Source: Phycisphaerales bacterium
GTDB lineage: Bacteria > Planctomycetota > Phycisphaerae > Phycisphaerales > UBA1924
Assembly: GCA_016709445.1 (NCBI GenBank)
Contig: JADJMV010000017.1
Coordinates: 12,848 to 76,847 of the forward strand
DNA length: 64,000 bases
Direction of reading: 5' to 3'
Shown here: positions 9,725 through 19,198 of the stretch, in pieces
How the letters are laid out: the number at the start of each line of letters is the position of its first letter
Position numbering within the stretch: position 1 is the stretch's first letter
Program-made: the position numbers and the translations under genes
Notes under the pieces: model-generated
What the model saw: only the letters and a program-made list of their open reading frames with translations
Databases searched by the model: none
Told to the model about the DNA's origin: nothing

Positions 9725-10624
9725 TCACACGACCTGGGAACCCTCGGCCGCCGTCCGCTCCTGATAGAGACCTCCCAGCCGGATCGTCATTGGACCGACC
9801 GCACCATCCCCGATCGTGCGCCCGTCGACCTTCGTGACGGCCGCGAGTTCGCCCATGGTGCCCGTGCAGAACACCTCTTCGGCCCGATAGATCTCGGTCA
9901 TCGAGATATCCCGCTCGCCGTGGGGGATGGCCTGGGACCGGCAGATCTGGAGCACGGTCTCGCGGGTGATCCCCTCGGGGCAGGCGACCAGCCGGCTCGT
10001 CTCGACGACTCCGCCCGTGACCATGAAGACGTGCGTCGCGTTGGTCTCGGCGAGAAACCCGCGCTGGTCGAGCATGACCGCGTCGTCGGCCCCCGCCACG
10101 TTCGCCTCGATCTTGGCGAGGATCGACTGGATGAGGTTGCAGTGGTGGATCTTGGGGTCGAGGCAGTCGGGCGGGAATCGCCGGATGCTGCTCGTGATGA
10201 GGCTGAGCCCCGTCCGCCCGTACACGGGCGCCTTGTGCTCGGCCAGCACGATCAGGGTGGGCCCCGCCTGGTTCAGGCGCGGGTCCATGCCGCTGGTGAT
10301 CTTGACGCCCCGGGTCAGCGTGAGGCGGATGTGGACGCCATCGGTCATCTTGTTGGCGGCCAGGGTCTTGCGGATCTCGTCGATGATCCGCTCGTGGCTC
10401 GGGATCTCGGCGAAGGCCAGCGCCTTGGCGCTGGATCGCAGCCGATCGAGGTGCTCGACGAGCTTGAAGATGCGCCCGCCATACAGCCGGAGCCCCTCCC
10501 ACACCGCGTCGCCCCCCTGCACGGCCGAGTCGAACGGGCTGATCCCCGCCTTGTCCCGGTGGATCAGCACGCCGTTGATGTTGACGAGCAGGTCGCGGTT
10601 CTTCTCGTTGAAGGTCTGGAGCAT
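9725..10624 (-). CDS. ilvE: Class IV aminotransferase, branched-chain (IlvE-like)
   Basis: PLP-dependent fold-type IV aminotransferase, most like branched-chain amino acid aminotransferases, which interconvert Leu/Ile/Val with their keto acids. At 299 residues it has normal length. Visible features: the N-terminal SAVQGGDAVWEGLRLYGGRIF substrate-loop region, the presumed PLP lysine in DPKIHHCN, the conserved ETNATHVFMV segment, and the C-terminal CTGTMGELAAVT phosphate-binding region. D-amino acid aminotransferase or aminodeoxychorismate lyase activity cannot be excluded within this family. A small sulfotransferase gene lies 2.2 kb upstream on the same strand. Confidence 0.88.
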   Translation of the reverse strand: MLQTFNEKNRDLLVNINGVLIHRDKAGISPFDSAVQGGDAVWEGLRLYGGRIFKLVEHLDRLRSSAKALAFAEIPSHERIIDEIRKTLAANKMTDGVHIRLTLTRGVKITSGMDPRLNQAGPTLIVLAEHKAPVYGRTGLSLITSSIRRFPPDCLDPKIHHCNLIQSILAKIEANVAGADDAVMLDQRGFLAETNATHVFMVTGGVVETSRLVACPEGITRETVLQICRSQAIPHGERDISMTEIYRAEEVFCTGTMGELAAVTKVDGRTIGDGAVGPMTIRLGGLYQERTAAEGSQVV

Positions 10625-10667
10625 GCGGGGAGCGTACCCGCAGCCGCCCCGCCGGTCATCCGGACGC

Positions 10668-11466
10668 TCACCCCGCCAAGCGCTCCGCGCGGAGCGGCGT
10701 CCCGAACCCCTCGACGGACAGCAACGTCGCGCGCTCGCCCTCCATGCCGAACCGGATCACCACGTGCCGCGCCCCCGCCGGTGAAAACGCGTGACCCCCC
10801 AGCGGCATCATGTTCCGCGGCGGCAGCCCCGGGCGCTCGATCGTCGCCACCGACCGCCTCTCGTTCCACCCGATCCGAAATCGATCCAGTTCCCCGGGGC
10901 CCCAGGTGTACTCACCCAGATAGGGCTCCACCGCCCCGCGCTCTGTCTCGAACAGGTTCGTCGGCCCGATCCCCACAGACGACAGATACTCCAGCACGCG
11001 CTGCGCCTCCCCAGCCTCCGCGTGCGCGTACAGCGAGATGCTGTGCGGCCCCTCGAGCCCCCGCGCCCCCGGCACGCCCTCGATCACCGCCCGCACCGCA
11101 TCCACCCGGTCGAGCGTGGCGAGCGTGAACAGGTCCGGGCGCGCCCCGTGCCCGATCAGGATCTCGAGGATCTCCTTGTTCCCAGTGTGCGAGGCCGCCC
11201 CGATCGCCGTCTCCCAGTCGCCGAAGCCCCAGTCCCACGCCGCACGGGTCAGCCCCACATCCCCCGCCAGCATCTCGCGCACGCGGTCCGGACGCGCGTG
11301 CGATGCGCCCACAAACTCCTGCGCCCTCGCGGAATCGGTCGTCGGGTACACGTCCGAGACATCCGCCCGACGGCCGACCAGCAGCCGGCGCGCCCACCGC
11401 CGTCCCTCCCATCGCCGTCGCCGCGGCGCCCGAGGCCAGGAACCCCCTGCGCGTCATCTCAAGCAT
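10668..11466 (-). CDS. Ankyrin-repeat protein with Tat-like signal, frame broken near 11380
   Basis: The minus strand opens at 11466 with MLEMTRRGFLASGAAATAMGG, a twin-arginine-like export signal. The body, in a frame shifted by one base, runs RADVSDVYPTTDSARAQEFVGASHARP and then ankyrin-type helices (WETAIGAASHTGNKEILEILIGHGARPDL). The two frames overlap at 11366-11400, and one inserted base explains the break. The intact protein would be about 265 residues. Ankyrin repeats mediate protein binding and no catalytic motif is seen. The gene is on the same strand as ilvE, 43 bases upstream of it. Confidence 0.78.
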
Positions 11467-11573
11467 GGCGAGGTCTCCTTTGGCGGCTTCACCCGCCACA
11501 GAGCGACCCGCCAACGCGCCCGGAGTTCCCCCCGATCACCGATTCAATCGGCGCCGGCGCCGCGCCGGAGCGC

Positions 11574-12776
11574 TCAGAACCACAGCCAACGCATCGCCGC
11601 CCGCAGCGAGACCTCGTCCAGAGGATCCCACCGCGTGCGGCTGATCAGCGGCGGCTCGAGGCCCAGACGATTCGCGGGCGCATCCGGCCGCTCCAAGCGG
11701 GCCAGGATCCACCGCACCGCGCGACGGAGCTGCGCATCCTCGGAATCCGCGTGCTCCCGCAGGAGCGGCGCCACCCCCGGCCCGAGCCGGTACAGCGCCG
11801 GTGCCGCCAGCTTCGCATCCCCCTCGATCCGGTTGTCCGCCAGGTGCGAGATCAGGATCGGCGCCGCCGTACCCAGCATGCGCTCGTCCCCGGCCCACGC
11901 CACGATCGCCGCCGCGATCAGGCGCCGGTGCGGGTCCGCATCCCGCATCGCCCGCTCCAGCAGCTCAGCCGCCTCGGGCTCGTGCCATAGAAGGAACTCC
12001 GCCGCCCCGCCGCACGTCCCCCAGCGCAGGTACGTGTCCAGCTCCGCCGGGCGTGACCCGATGTCCGCGATGCACGCCTCCAGCAGCGCCGGCGAGGGAT
12101 CGCCCACGCACCGCTCGCGCAGGATCGACGACGCCAGCACCCGCCCCTGCGCGTCCCCACAGGTCAGCATCGCCTCCAGCGCCGGGCGCGAGGCGGGCCA
12201 GAGCGAGTCAAGCAGTACCTGGGCGCGGTCCGCGTTCCGGCGGTGCTCATCGTCGCGCAGCCCTTCGGCCAGGCGCGAGGCCAGCAGCGACGCCACCATC
12301 CCATGCACGCTCCCCGCCGTCACGCGCTCGTTCAGCTCCACACGGACTGCCCGGCGAACCCGGTCTCGCTGCGGCCCATCCATCGTGACCAGGACGAGCG
12401 TCGGCAAGCCCGCCACCCACCGGCCCCGTTGCCCCCAGGGCACCGCGATCCCGGTCCAGAACAGCCCCACCAGCACCGCCCCGATCACCCCGATCCGTAC
12501 CCGCCGCCCGCAACGCAGCAGCCGGCGCGGGTGCCGCGCCCGCCCGCACTCGGGGCACCGCACGCTCTCCGCCCCCTGCGGCACGCCCGTCAGGTCGTAC
12601 CCGCACCGGTAGCGCAGGAGCGCCCGCCGGGGATCGACCCGACCCCACACCGACGGTGCGTAGCCCGGGCAGATCCTGCGCTCACCCCGCGCCCGCGTCA
12701 GCCACGCACGCACGATCAGCACAACGCCCGCCACGCCAGAGACCAGCGTCAGCCACCGGATCGCCTCTTCGAGCAT
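11574..12776 (-). CDS. Zinc-ribbon and HEAT-type repeat membrane protein
   Basis: A 400-residue protein. An N-terminal membrane helix (WLTLVSGVAGVVLIVRAWL) is followed by a zinc ribbon of the form CGYDLTG...CPECG, a second helix (IGVIGAVLVGLFWTGIAV) and a long alpha-helical region with HEAT-like repeats (LLERAMRDADPHRRLIAAAIVAWAG; APALYRLGPGVAPLLREHADSEDAQLRRAVRWIL). It shares this plan with the two larger proteins at 13712-17465. The role is unknown; HEAT repeats usually scaffold protein contacts. Confidence 0.8.
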   Translation of the reverse strand: MLEEAIRWLTLVSGVAGVVLIVRAWLTRARGERRICPGYAPSVWGRVDPRRALLRYRCGYDLTGVPQGAESVRCPECGRARHPRRLLRCGRRVRIGVIGAVLVGLFWTGIAVPWGQRGRWVAGLPTLVLVTMDGPQRDRVRRAVRVELNERVTAGSVHGMVASLLASRLAEGLRDDEHRRNADRAQVLLDSLWPASRPALEAMLTCGDAQGRVLASSILRERCVGDPSPALLEACIADIGSRPAELDTYLRWGTCGGAAEFLLWHEPEAAELLERAMRDADPHRRLIAAAIVAWAGDERMLGTAAPILISHLADNRIEGDAKLAAPALYRLGPGVAPLLREHADSEDAQLRRAVRWILARLERPDAPANRLGLEPPLISRTRWDPLDEVSLRAAMRWLWF

Positions 12777-12860
12777 GCGCGGCCTCCTTGCCTCGCATGA
12801 CGCCGCATTCCCTCGCGGCGGAGCCCCCGCACCGACCCGCCGGGCGCCCCCGCGCCCGAG

Positions 12861-13598
12861 CTAGTGAAGCCGGTGCTCGTAGAGCCGAGCATACAGAGGC
12901 TCGCACGCCGCGAGAACAGGCAAAAGCGCTTCCGGCACACTTTCATGCTTCGGCGTGTGTGTGCCGAAGCCCGTGCTCTTCTCGACGCTCGCATACCAGT
13001 ACGGCGCCCACACCCCGTCCGTCTCCCGCCGCCCCGGAGGCCACGCCAGCATGCCCTCCTCGAACGGGATCCCGACCGCCTCGCAGAGCTTGGTCAACAC
13101 CCCCCGCGGGTCCTCCAGGATGTCCCGCGAGTCCACCACCGGCGGCACGCGCCCCGTCCGCGCCCACTCGGCCTCGAACAGCTCCACCTGCTGGGGCAGC
13201 CCCAGGGCCTCGGCCGTCGGCTTCTCCACCACCTTGATGAAGCTCGTGATTACCTCCCGCGGCTCGCGGATCAGGAAGCAGTTGGTCAGCCCCGCGATCC
13301 ACCCACGGTCCATGCCCGGCAGCAGGTGCTGGCCCATGTGCTTCTGGTACCACACCCGCTTGCCGCCGGGGATAGGCCCCGTCAGCCGCGACGCCACCAG
13401 CCGCCAGTCGGTCTCGTCGGCGGCGATCACCTCGTCGCGCCCCGGATGGTCGACCCCGGTCGCGAGCAGGTAGTGGGCGTAGAGCGGCTCATCGACGACG
13501 ACGGTCTCAGACCGGTTTCCGAACGAGCGCATCATCGCCGTCGAGATGTTGCGGGGGCCGGACCACATGGCGAGACGGAGCGATGGCGATCGGGACAT
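12861..13598 (-). CDS. Sulfotransferase family protein
   Basis: A 245-residue P-loop-type sulfotransferase. The start MSRSPSLRLAMWSGPRNIST contains the PAPS 5'-phosphosulfate-binding loop (SGPRNISTAMMRSF). A second region, CFLIREPREVITSFIKVVEK, matches the 3'-phosphate-binding strand of the fold. The start at 13598 is chosen because the family fold begins there; the upstream frame lacks family sequence. The acceptor is unknown. Related proteins are often labelled branched-chain aminotransferase-like, because this sulfotransferase type occurs fused to a class IV aminotransferase in plants (from memory). An IlvE-like gene is nearby. Confidence 0.82.
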   Translation of the reverse strand: MSRSPSLRLAMWSGPRNISTAMMRSFGNRSETVVVDEPLYAHYLLATGVDHPGRDEVIAADETDWRLVASRLTGPIPGGKRVWYQKHMGQHLLPGMDRGWIAGLTNCFLIREPREVITSFIKVVEKPTAEALGLPQQVELFEAEWARTGRVPPVVDSRDILEDPRGVLTKLCEAVGIPFEEGMLAWPPGRRETDGVWAPYWYASVEKSTGFGTHTPKHESVPEALLPVLAACEPLYARLYEHRLH

Positions 13599-13711
13599 GG
13601 CGAGAGCGTACCCCCAGCCGGCTCCCCACGGCAAACACTCGCCTCCCCTGATGTCCGTGGTATCGATTCGACGCGGCATGGCACACGAGCTCGGGCGCGG
13701 CGCCAACGCGA

Positions 13712-15565
13712 CTACCGGTCGGGAGTACTCCCCGACGCCTCGAAAGCCGATTCGTCGAACGTGACTCCGAACGTGTCCATACCCTGCGCTCGCTTCAAGG
13801 CATCGGGGTAGCGGTCGCCCTGTTCCGGCGTGTTCTTCGCCACGGCCTGCACCGCCACCGCCGCGAGCGTGCGCACTCGCTCGTCCGGATCATCCAGCAG
13901 TTCCACGCCGAGGTCCATGATGGTGTCGAGATTCGCGTCGGGACGCGACGCCAAGTCCAGGAGCGCCCAGATCGAGGCCGCCCGCACGATCGCTTCGCGG
14001 TCCACACACCCCTTGCCCAGAAGATTGAACGCCGCCGACGATGCTTCCCACGACACCGCGAGCGGGGCCGCGAGCAGCGCTCGGTGCTTTCGCTCCCCAA
14101 GCAACTGCTCTCCCACTATGGGCACCCAGAGTTCGGTGGGGATCTCGGAACCCGCCACCGCGCGCTCCGCCGCGACCGCCACGGCGATCTCGGTATCTCG
14201 GAGCATCTCCATGAGACGCTCCCCGACGGCCGGCGCGTCAGGTACCGCGTAGCGCACCATCGAGGCCGCGGTGGCGCGGTCCGCCGGGTCTGGGCTTCGA
14301 CTTAACGCCACCCACCGCTCGAGCGCGACTGAATCTTGGCCGATGAAGCCGGAAAGCGTTATCCCCGCAAGGCGCGATGTGCGCCGGTCCGGATCAGACA
14401 GAAGCCCCACAAGCTGGTCCCAAACCTCCAGAGCGTGCTCGCCCTGCACAACCCGGGACAACTGGATTCCGACCCATCTGAGGCTGAAGTCGCCGCTCCC
14501 AAGCAGCCCCTCTATCGTCTCCATCGGGATGTCGATTTGACGCACTTCGCCAGCGGGATCCCACGAGGTAGCGTAGAGCAGCTCGATCAACGCGTGCCCG
14601 ACATTCTCACTGTCCTTGGCGGTCCATCCGCGGGCTTTCGCAGTCACCAACTGCTCGGCAACCGTCTGAATCAGGGGTGATGCTGCTGCCGCGGGCCGGG
14701 CGCCCGCCACGCGGAGGAACAACGCCAGCCGGCGAGGGTCATGGACGCGACCGGCACGATGGGCCGCCCGCGCGCCGGCCCATCGGACCTGCCAACCGGC
14801 AGCACCCTCATTCGCCAACCGACCCAAAAGCGTGTCCGGCTTATTGCCTCGGTCGAGCCATCCAATCGGCCACCAGTCCATGCCCGCGATCAGCACCGTG
14901 GTGGGCACAAGGCCGAGCGGGCCCACACGCAGCGCCCGCGGCACAGTCTGACCGCACACCCCCAAACCGACCAGCGCGGCTCCGAGCCACACCGTCCTCC
15001 ACTTCCGCCGCGCCCGATAGAGCCTGCGCTCATTCGCCGCATCATGCCCGCATTCGGGGCACACGAGCCCCACGGCACTCGGCGCACCCTCGAGCGGACG
15101 CGTCGCCCTCATGTCATACCAGCACTCAGGACACCGGCGCCGACCCTTGGACCGATCACCCCGCACACCCCAGGCAGCAAGCACGGCCCCGAACGCGGCC
15201 ACCCCCCAGAAGACCGCGCCGAGCGGGTGCACGCCCAATCCTCGGTCGTAGCCGGTGCCCTCCCAGCCTCGGACCCACACCGCGATCGGCGCCAGCGCAA
15301 CACCCGCCGCCAAAGCGAGCCCACCCACGGCCAGCACCCGGAAGTCACGAGCCCGCCGCTCCAACTCCTCCTCGTTCTTTCCCTCGAAGGCACACGCCGG
15401 ACACCGCCGCCCCACAACCCCCCGCATGTCCGCGAGACACTCCGGGCATGCCCGCGATCCCGGCACCCGCCGCCCCCGCAGGCCTCGCACGAGCACGCTC
15501 AACCCCCACAGCCCGACGAACGCGCTCAGGAAGAACAGGATGATGTTGGCCGGAGGAAGTCCCAT
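13712..15565 (-). CDS. Zinc-ribbon/HEAT-repeat membrane protein (paralogue 1)
   Basis: A 617-residue protein starting MGLPPANIILFFLSAFVGLW, aligned with its tandem paralogue MGLPSANLVLFFLSAFVGLW; this fixes the start at 15565 although the frame is open further upstream. Two zinc ribbons are present (CPECLADM...CPAC and CPECWYDMR...CPECG) with membrane segments around and after them. A long helical C-terminal half has HEAT-like repeats, for example LLDDPDERVRTLAAVAVQAVA. The function is unknown. Together with its neighbours it forms a run of three related genes on the minus strand. Confidence 0.82.
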   Translation of the reverse strand: MGLPPANIILFFLSAFVGLWGLSVLVRGLRGRRVPGSRACPECLADMRGVVGRRCPACAFEGKNEEELERRARDFRVLAVGGLALAAGVALAPIAVWVRGWEGTGYDRGLGVHPLGAVFWGVAAFGAVLAAWGVRGDRSKGRRRCPECWYDMRATRPLEGAPSAVGLVCPECGHDAANERRLYRARRKWRTVWLGAALVGLGVCGQTVPRALRVGPLGLVPTTVLIAGMDWWPIGWLDRGNKPDTLLGRLANEGAAGWQVRWAGARAAHRAGRVHDPRRLALFLRVAGARPAAAASPLIQTVAEQLVTAKARGWTAKDSENVGHALIELLYATSWDPAGEVRQIDIPMETIEGLLGSGDFSLRWVGIQLSRVVQGEHALEVWDQLVGLLSDPDRRTSRLAGITLSGFIGQDSVALERWVALSRSPDPADRATAASMVRYAVPDAPAVGERLMEMLRDTEIAVAVAAERAVAGSEIPTELWVPIVGEQLLGERKHRALLAAPLAVSWEASSAAFNLLGKGCVDREAIVRAASIWALLDLASRPDANLDTIMDLGVELLDDPDERVRTLAAVAVQAVAKNTPEQGDRYPDALKRAQGMDTFGVTFDESAFEASGSTPDR

Positions 15566-15650
15566 TGCTTGAAGGTACTGCCAGATGCCGTCACCGGTTG
15601 CGGCCGCTTCCCCCACGCCCCCACGCCCAACCGCCCAACCGGCCGACCGC

Positions 15651-17465
15651 CTAGCCGCCCGGCTCCACAATCGCCGGTGTCTCCGGCGCGGGCGCCGCCG
15701 CGGCCAGTTCGTCCAGCACGCGATCGACCTCGACCCTCGCCAGCCCCCCGACCCCATCGTGCACCAACCGCAGCGCCTCGATCAAGTGCGGGACGCGGTC
15801 CGGGCTATTCGAGGCGGCTCGTCGGATCGAGTCGTGGGCGCGGCCCCAATCGGCCTCGCGCCCGGCGTCGTCGAGATCGATCTCGAACGCGGGCACCACG
15901 AACGCCGCCCGCTCCGATGCCGGGGCGTCACCGGCCAGGACCGTTCCCACGAGCCTTGCGCGCACGGCGCGCCGCAGCCCGGGCGCCTTGGAAAGTCGTT
16001 CGAGCACCGCGCCGGGATCCGCAGACCTCGCCAAAAGCAGCACAGCGGCAAACCCCGCATCCCGATCGCCCGGCTCCTCCATCGCCGCTTCGAACAAGCG
16101 ATCCTCAACCGATCGCAGATCCGGCCGCGAGGCAAGCACCCCGCCGAGCAGCGAGATCGCGGTCAACCGCACGCCGCGGTCTTCCGCCCGCGAGACCTCG
16201 AGCAGCCTGTCTACCGCCGAATCGTCGTACTCGGCGATCTGCGCGAGCAGCGCTCCGCCCTCGATCCCGCGGTCTCTGGGGTGGCTGCGCACATACCGGT
16301 AGACAGGCTCGACCGCGCTGGTCGGAGGTCGCTCGAGGCACGCGAGCAGTCGTAGAGCGATGGCCGAGCGTGTCGGGCGCTCGGCGTCGATCATCCCGAT
16401 GAGACGTTCCGCCGAAGCGACCAGTCGCTCCCTGAATTCCCCGCCGGCCCCCGGCTCAAGGCTCCGACCCGGAAGATGGATGAACCGGGAGCACCGGCTC
16501 CACACGCCGGCAAGTTCCGCCTCGTCCCGATCGAACCCGCCCCCAATCGCCAAGCGCACACACCCGCGCAAGGCCGCGAGCACGTTGTCCGGCCCTGCGT
16601 CGTCCAACACCGCGAGCGCGCCGTCCCACCTCTCCAGCGAGCCCGGCGCCGACGCCACCCGCCGCGCCCGCGCCGCCGCCCAGGATTCCTGCCAATGCCA
16701 GGCCTCGACATCCCCCAGGCGATCCGCCAGCGTGGAGCGGGACGCGGCCCCCGGGCTGGGCGGATACCAGGCCGCCGGCAGCCAGCCCATCCCCGCGATG
16801 AGCACCGTCGTCGGCACCAAGCCGATCGGACCGGCCCGCAACGCCCGCGGCACGGCCTGACCACCAAGCCCCATGGCGATGAACGCAGCGCCGAGCCGCA
16901 CCGCCCGCGAGAAACGGCGCGTGCGGTACAGGTCGCGCTCGCCGCGAGGTGCATGGCCGCATTCGGGGCAGCGCAGGCTCGCGCCCCGAGCTTCGTGGAG
17001 CGTCGAGCGCATGTCGTACCAGCATCGGGGGCACCGCCTCCGCCCTCGCGAACGATCGCCCCGGAGCCCCCAGCCGATCAGCACGAATCCGAAGCATCCG
17101 AACCCAAGAAAGAGCGCCCCGAGGGGGTGCATCACGGGTCCGGCAACCACCCCACCGCCCTCCCAATTCCGCACCCAGATCGCCACGGGCAGCAGGGCCA
17201 CGCCCAGGAACGCCCCGGCGCCACCCACCGCCAGCACCCGCCAGTCCCTTGCTCGCACCCGCAATGCAGCCTCGGTCGCCGCCTCGAATGCGCAGGCCCC
17301 GCACCTCCGCCCCGCCGTGGTCCCCATGTCAGCCCCGCACGCCGGACAAGTGCGCCCACCCCCGGCGCGGTGCATCCAAACCCCCCTCGCGAGCACGCTC
17401 AATCCCCACAGCCCGACGAAAGCGCTCAGGAAGAACAGCACCAGATTCGCGCTGGGCAGGCCCAC
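15651..17465 (-). CDS. Zinc-ribbon/HEAT-repeat membrane protein (paralogue 2)
   Basis: A 604-residue tandem paralogue of the downstream gene, 85 bases away. The N-terminus MGLPSANLVLFFLSAFVGLW, the zinc ribbons CPACGADMGTTAGRRCGAC and CPRCWYDMRST...CPECG, and the membrane helices (FLGVALLPVAIWVRNWEG; AFIAMGLGGQAVPRALRAGPIGLVPTTVL) match it closely, while the helical C-terminal half has diverged. This points to gene duplication followed by relaxed or diversifying change in the repeat region. No enzymatic motif is visible. Confidence 0.82.
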   Translation of the reverse strand: MGLPSANLVLFFLSAFVGLWGLSVLARGVWMHRAGGGRTCPACGADMGTTAGRRCGACAFEAATEAALRVRARDWRVLAVGGAGAFLGVALLPVAIWVRNWEGGGVVAGPVMHPLGALFLGFGCFGFVLIGWGLRGDRSRGRRRCPRCWYDMRSTLHEARGASLRCPECGHAPRGERDLYRTRRFSRAVRLGAAFIAMGLGGQAVPRALRAGPIGLVPTTVLIAGMGWLPAAWYPPSPGAASRSTLADRLGDVEAWHWQESWAAARARRVASAPGSLERWDGALAVLDDAGPDNVLAALRGCVRLAIGGGFDRDEAELAGVWSRCSRFIHLPGRSLEPGAGGEFRERLVASAERLIGMIDAERPTRSAIALRLLACLERPPTSAVEPVYRYVRSHPRDRGIEGGALLAQIAEYDDSAVDRLLEVSRAEDRGVRLTAISLLGGVLASRPDLRSVEDRLFEAAMEEPGDRDAGFAAVLLLARSADPGAVLERLSKAPGLRRAVRARLVGTVLAGDAPASERAAFVVPAFEIDLDDAGREADWGRAHDSIRRAASNSPDRVPHLIEALRLVHDGVGGLARVEVDRVLDELAAAAPAPETPAIVEPGG

Positions 17466-17474
17466 GACACCAGC

Positions 17475-18869
17475 CTACCCGCCGACGCCCTCCGCCGAAA
17501 CCGCCCCGGCCGCGAGCAACTCGGGGCCGCCCATCGCCCGGTCCTCCTCCATGCCCGCGATGAGGGGCCGGTCGAACGACCCCATCGCCGGACGCACGCT
17601 GAGCGGCTGGGCCGGGATCGGCATCGCCTCGAACTTCGGCACGCGCAGGAGAAGCAAGAGCGGGACCGTGAGCAGGCGCATCGACGACGAGACCACGAAA
17701 AGGATGTGGTACGACGACGTGCCGTCGCCGAGGAAGTGCAGCAGCGTCGCTCCCACGCACGAACCGCTCACGATCGCCACCGTGTTCCCGAAGTTGAACA
17801 GGCTCAGCACGCTCGTCCGCTCGGCCGCGGGGATGGTCTCAAAGAGCAGCAGGAACGTCGCGATCTCGTAGCACGCCCAGGCGGCGCCCGTGCAGAACTG
17901 GATGACCATGAGGTACCAGAAGTTCCCCGAGACCGCCCATAACGCGGCCGAAGGGATCAGCCCGATCCCGCCCAGCAGCAGCACGATCCGCGGCCCCCGC
18001 GCGTGGGCGAGGCGACCCAGGCTCGGCAGCACCACCATCCGCGCGAAGTACGAGGTCGCGATCAGCACCATGTATTCCAGGTAGCTGAGCTTGAGGCGCA
18101 CCAGCATGAAGGGCGTGAAGAAAGGCCCCGAGATCTGCACCATCACCTGCACCGCCAGCATGTAGCCGATCAGACGCACGTCGTGCCCGGTTCGCCAGCG
18201 CGAGAGGAATTGCCTGGGCGAGACCGTGCGGAAGTCCGGCGGGATGGGCTCGGGCTCGCGCTGGCCCGCCAGGCACCGGCAGGCGATCAGCCGGGCCGTC
18301 CCCGCGACCCCGAAGAGCAGCGCGAAGACCGCCACCGCTTCCACGGTCCCCGCCTCGCCCTTGGCGCTGTTCAGCGCCAGCCCGGCGCCGACCAGCCCGA
18401 TGACCGTCCCCACCTGCGTGACCCGCGTGCGCTGCGCGAAATACCTCGCGCGGATGCGGGGGGGAACCAGCGTCGTCACCCAGGTGTTCCACGCGGGGCC
18501 CTGCGCGTAGTTGACCGTCCAATACACGCTGACCACCAGGTAGAGCAGCCACGCCGGCATGGAGCCCCGCCACGCCCCGATCGCCAGGGGCGCGAACGAG
18601 AGCGCCTGCACGATCGCGCACAGCAGCACCCACCGCCGCAGAGACCCCAGCATCCGCACCGCCCACGGCGTGACGAGCTGGAGCGTCCCCCCCACCACCA
18701 GCGGCACCGAGGCGATCAGGCCCGCGAGAATCTCGCCGATCCCCAGCGCCACGGCAAAGGCCCCGATGTACGCCTCGCCGCACCCCACCATAATGCAATA
18801 CAGAAACCCGTCGGCCGTCATGAACCGAAGGTCACGCCGAGCGGATTGTGCGATCGCGCTTCCCTGCAT
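17475..18869 (-). CDS. MFS transporter
   Basis: A 464-residue integral membrane protein with about twelve hydrophobic segments. MFS-type features include the loop PPRIRARYFAQRTRVTQVGTV between helices (MFS A-like position RARYFAQR) and ETIPAAERTSVLSLFNFGNTVAIVSGS in the second half. The substrate cannot be told from sequence. It lies 106 bases downstream of the BFD-type gene on the same strand, so it may extend the riboswitch-controlled operon, although the gap is larger than the others there. Confidence 0.85.
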   Translation of the reverse strand: MQGSAIAQSARRDLRFMTADGFLYCIMVGCGEAYIGAFAVALGIGEILAGLIASVPLVVGGTLQLVTPWAVRMLGSLRRWVLLCAIVQALSFAPLAIGAWRGSMPAWLLYLVVSVYWTVNYAQGPAWNTWVTTLVPPRIRARYFAQRTRVTQVGTVIGLVGAGLALNSAKGEAGTVEAVAVFALLFGVAGTARLIACRCLAGQREPEPIPPDFRTVSPRQFLSRWRTGHDVRLIGYMLAVQVMVQISGPFFTPFMLVRLKLSYLEYMVLIATSYFARMVVLPSLGRLAHARGPRIVLLLGGIGLIPSAALWAVSGNFWYLMVIQFCTGAAWACYEIATFLLLFETIPAAERTSVLSLFNFGNTVAIVSGSCVGATLLHFLGDGTSSYHILFVVSSSMRLLTVPLLLLLRVPKFEAMPIPAQPLSVRPAMGSFDRPLIAGMEEDRAMGGPELLAAGAVSAEGVGG

Positions 18870-18975
18870 CGGGCGGGTCCATCCCTCGGAACCGTATATC
18901 GGTCAGCCCGGCGGCGAGCCCGACTCGGGATCGAATCCCGTGCGAATCCAGCCCAGGACACCGAGTTCCCCGGTG

Positions 18976-19191
18976 CTACTTCTTGGCCCACCAGCGGCGG
19001 ACCGCCACCGGGAGCGTCTCGAACCGCGTCTCCCCCGACTCGAGCATCTTCAGAATGTATGGCACGCACATGCTGCACCCGCTCCCACACCCCGTGCGGT
19101 CGGTCAGCTCATCGAGCCCCGCGCCCGTGCGGTCCGCGAGTTCCTTCAACTCCTCGAAGGTCACCCCACGGCATACGCATCGGTCAACCAT
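18976..19191 (-). CDS. BFD-type [2Fe-2S] protein
   Basis: A 71-residue protein with the bacterioferritin-associated ferredoxin-like fold signature CVCRGVTFEEL...TGCGSGCSMC, that is, CxC plus CxxxC/CxxC cysteines arranged to bind a [2Fe-2S] cluster. The start at 19191 follows a GGCGGTGA site; the open frame further upstream has no family sequence. It begins seven bases after the pseudopilin stop, as the last clearly coupled gene of the riboswitch-led operon. Such proteins are electron donors or cluster carriers. A reductive step, for instance cobalt or iron reduction, is only an inference from context. Confidence 0.85.
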   Translation of the reverse strand: MVDRCVCRGVTFEELKELADRTGAGLDELTDRTGCGSGCSMCVPYILKMLESGETRFETLPVAVRRWWAKK

Positions 19192-19198
19192 GCCCAAG

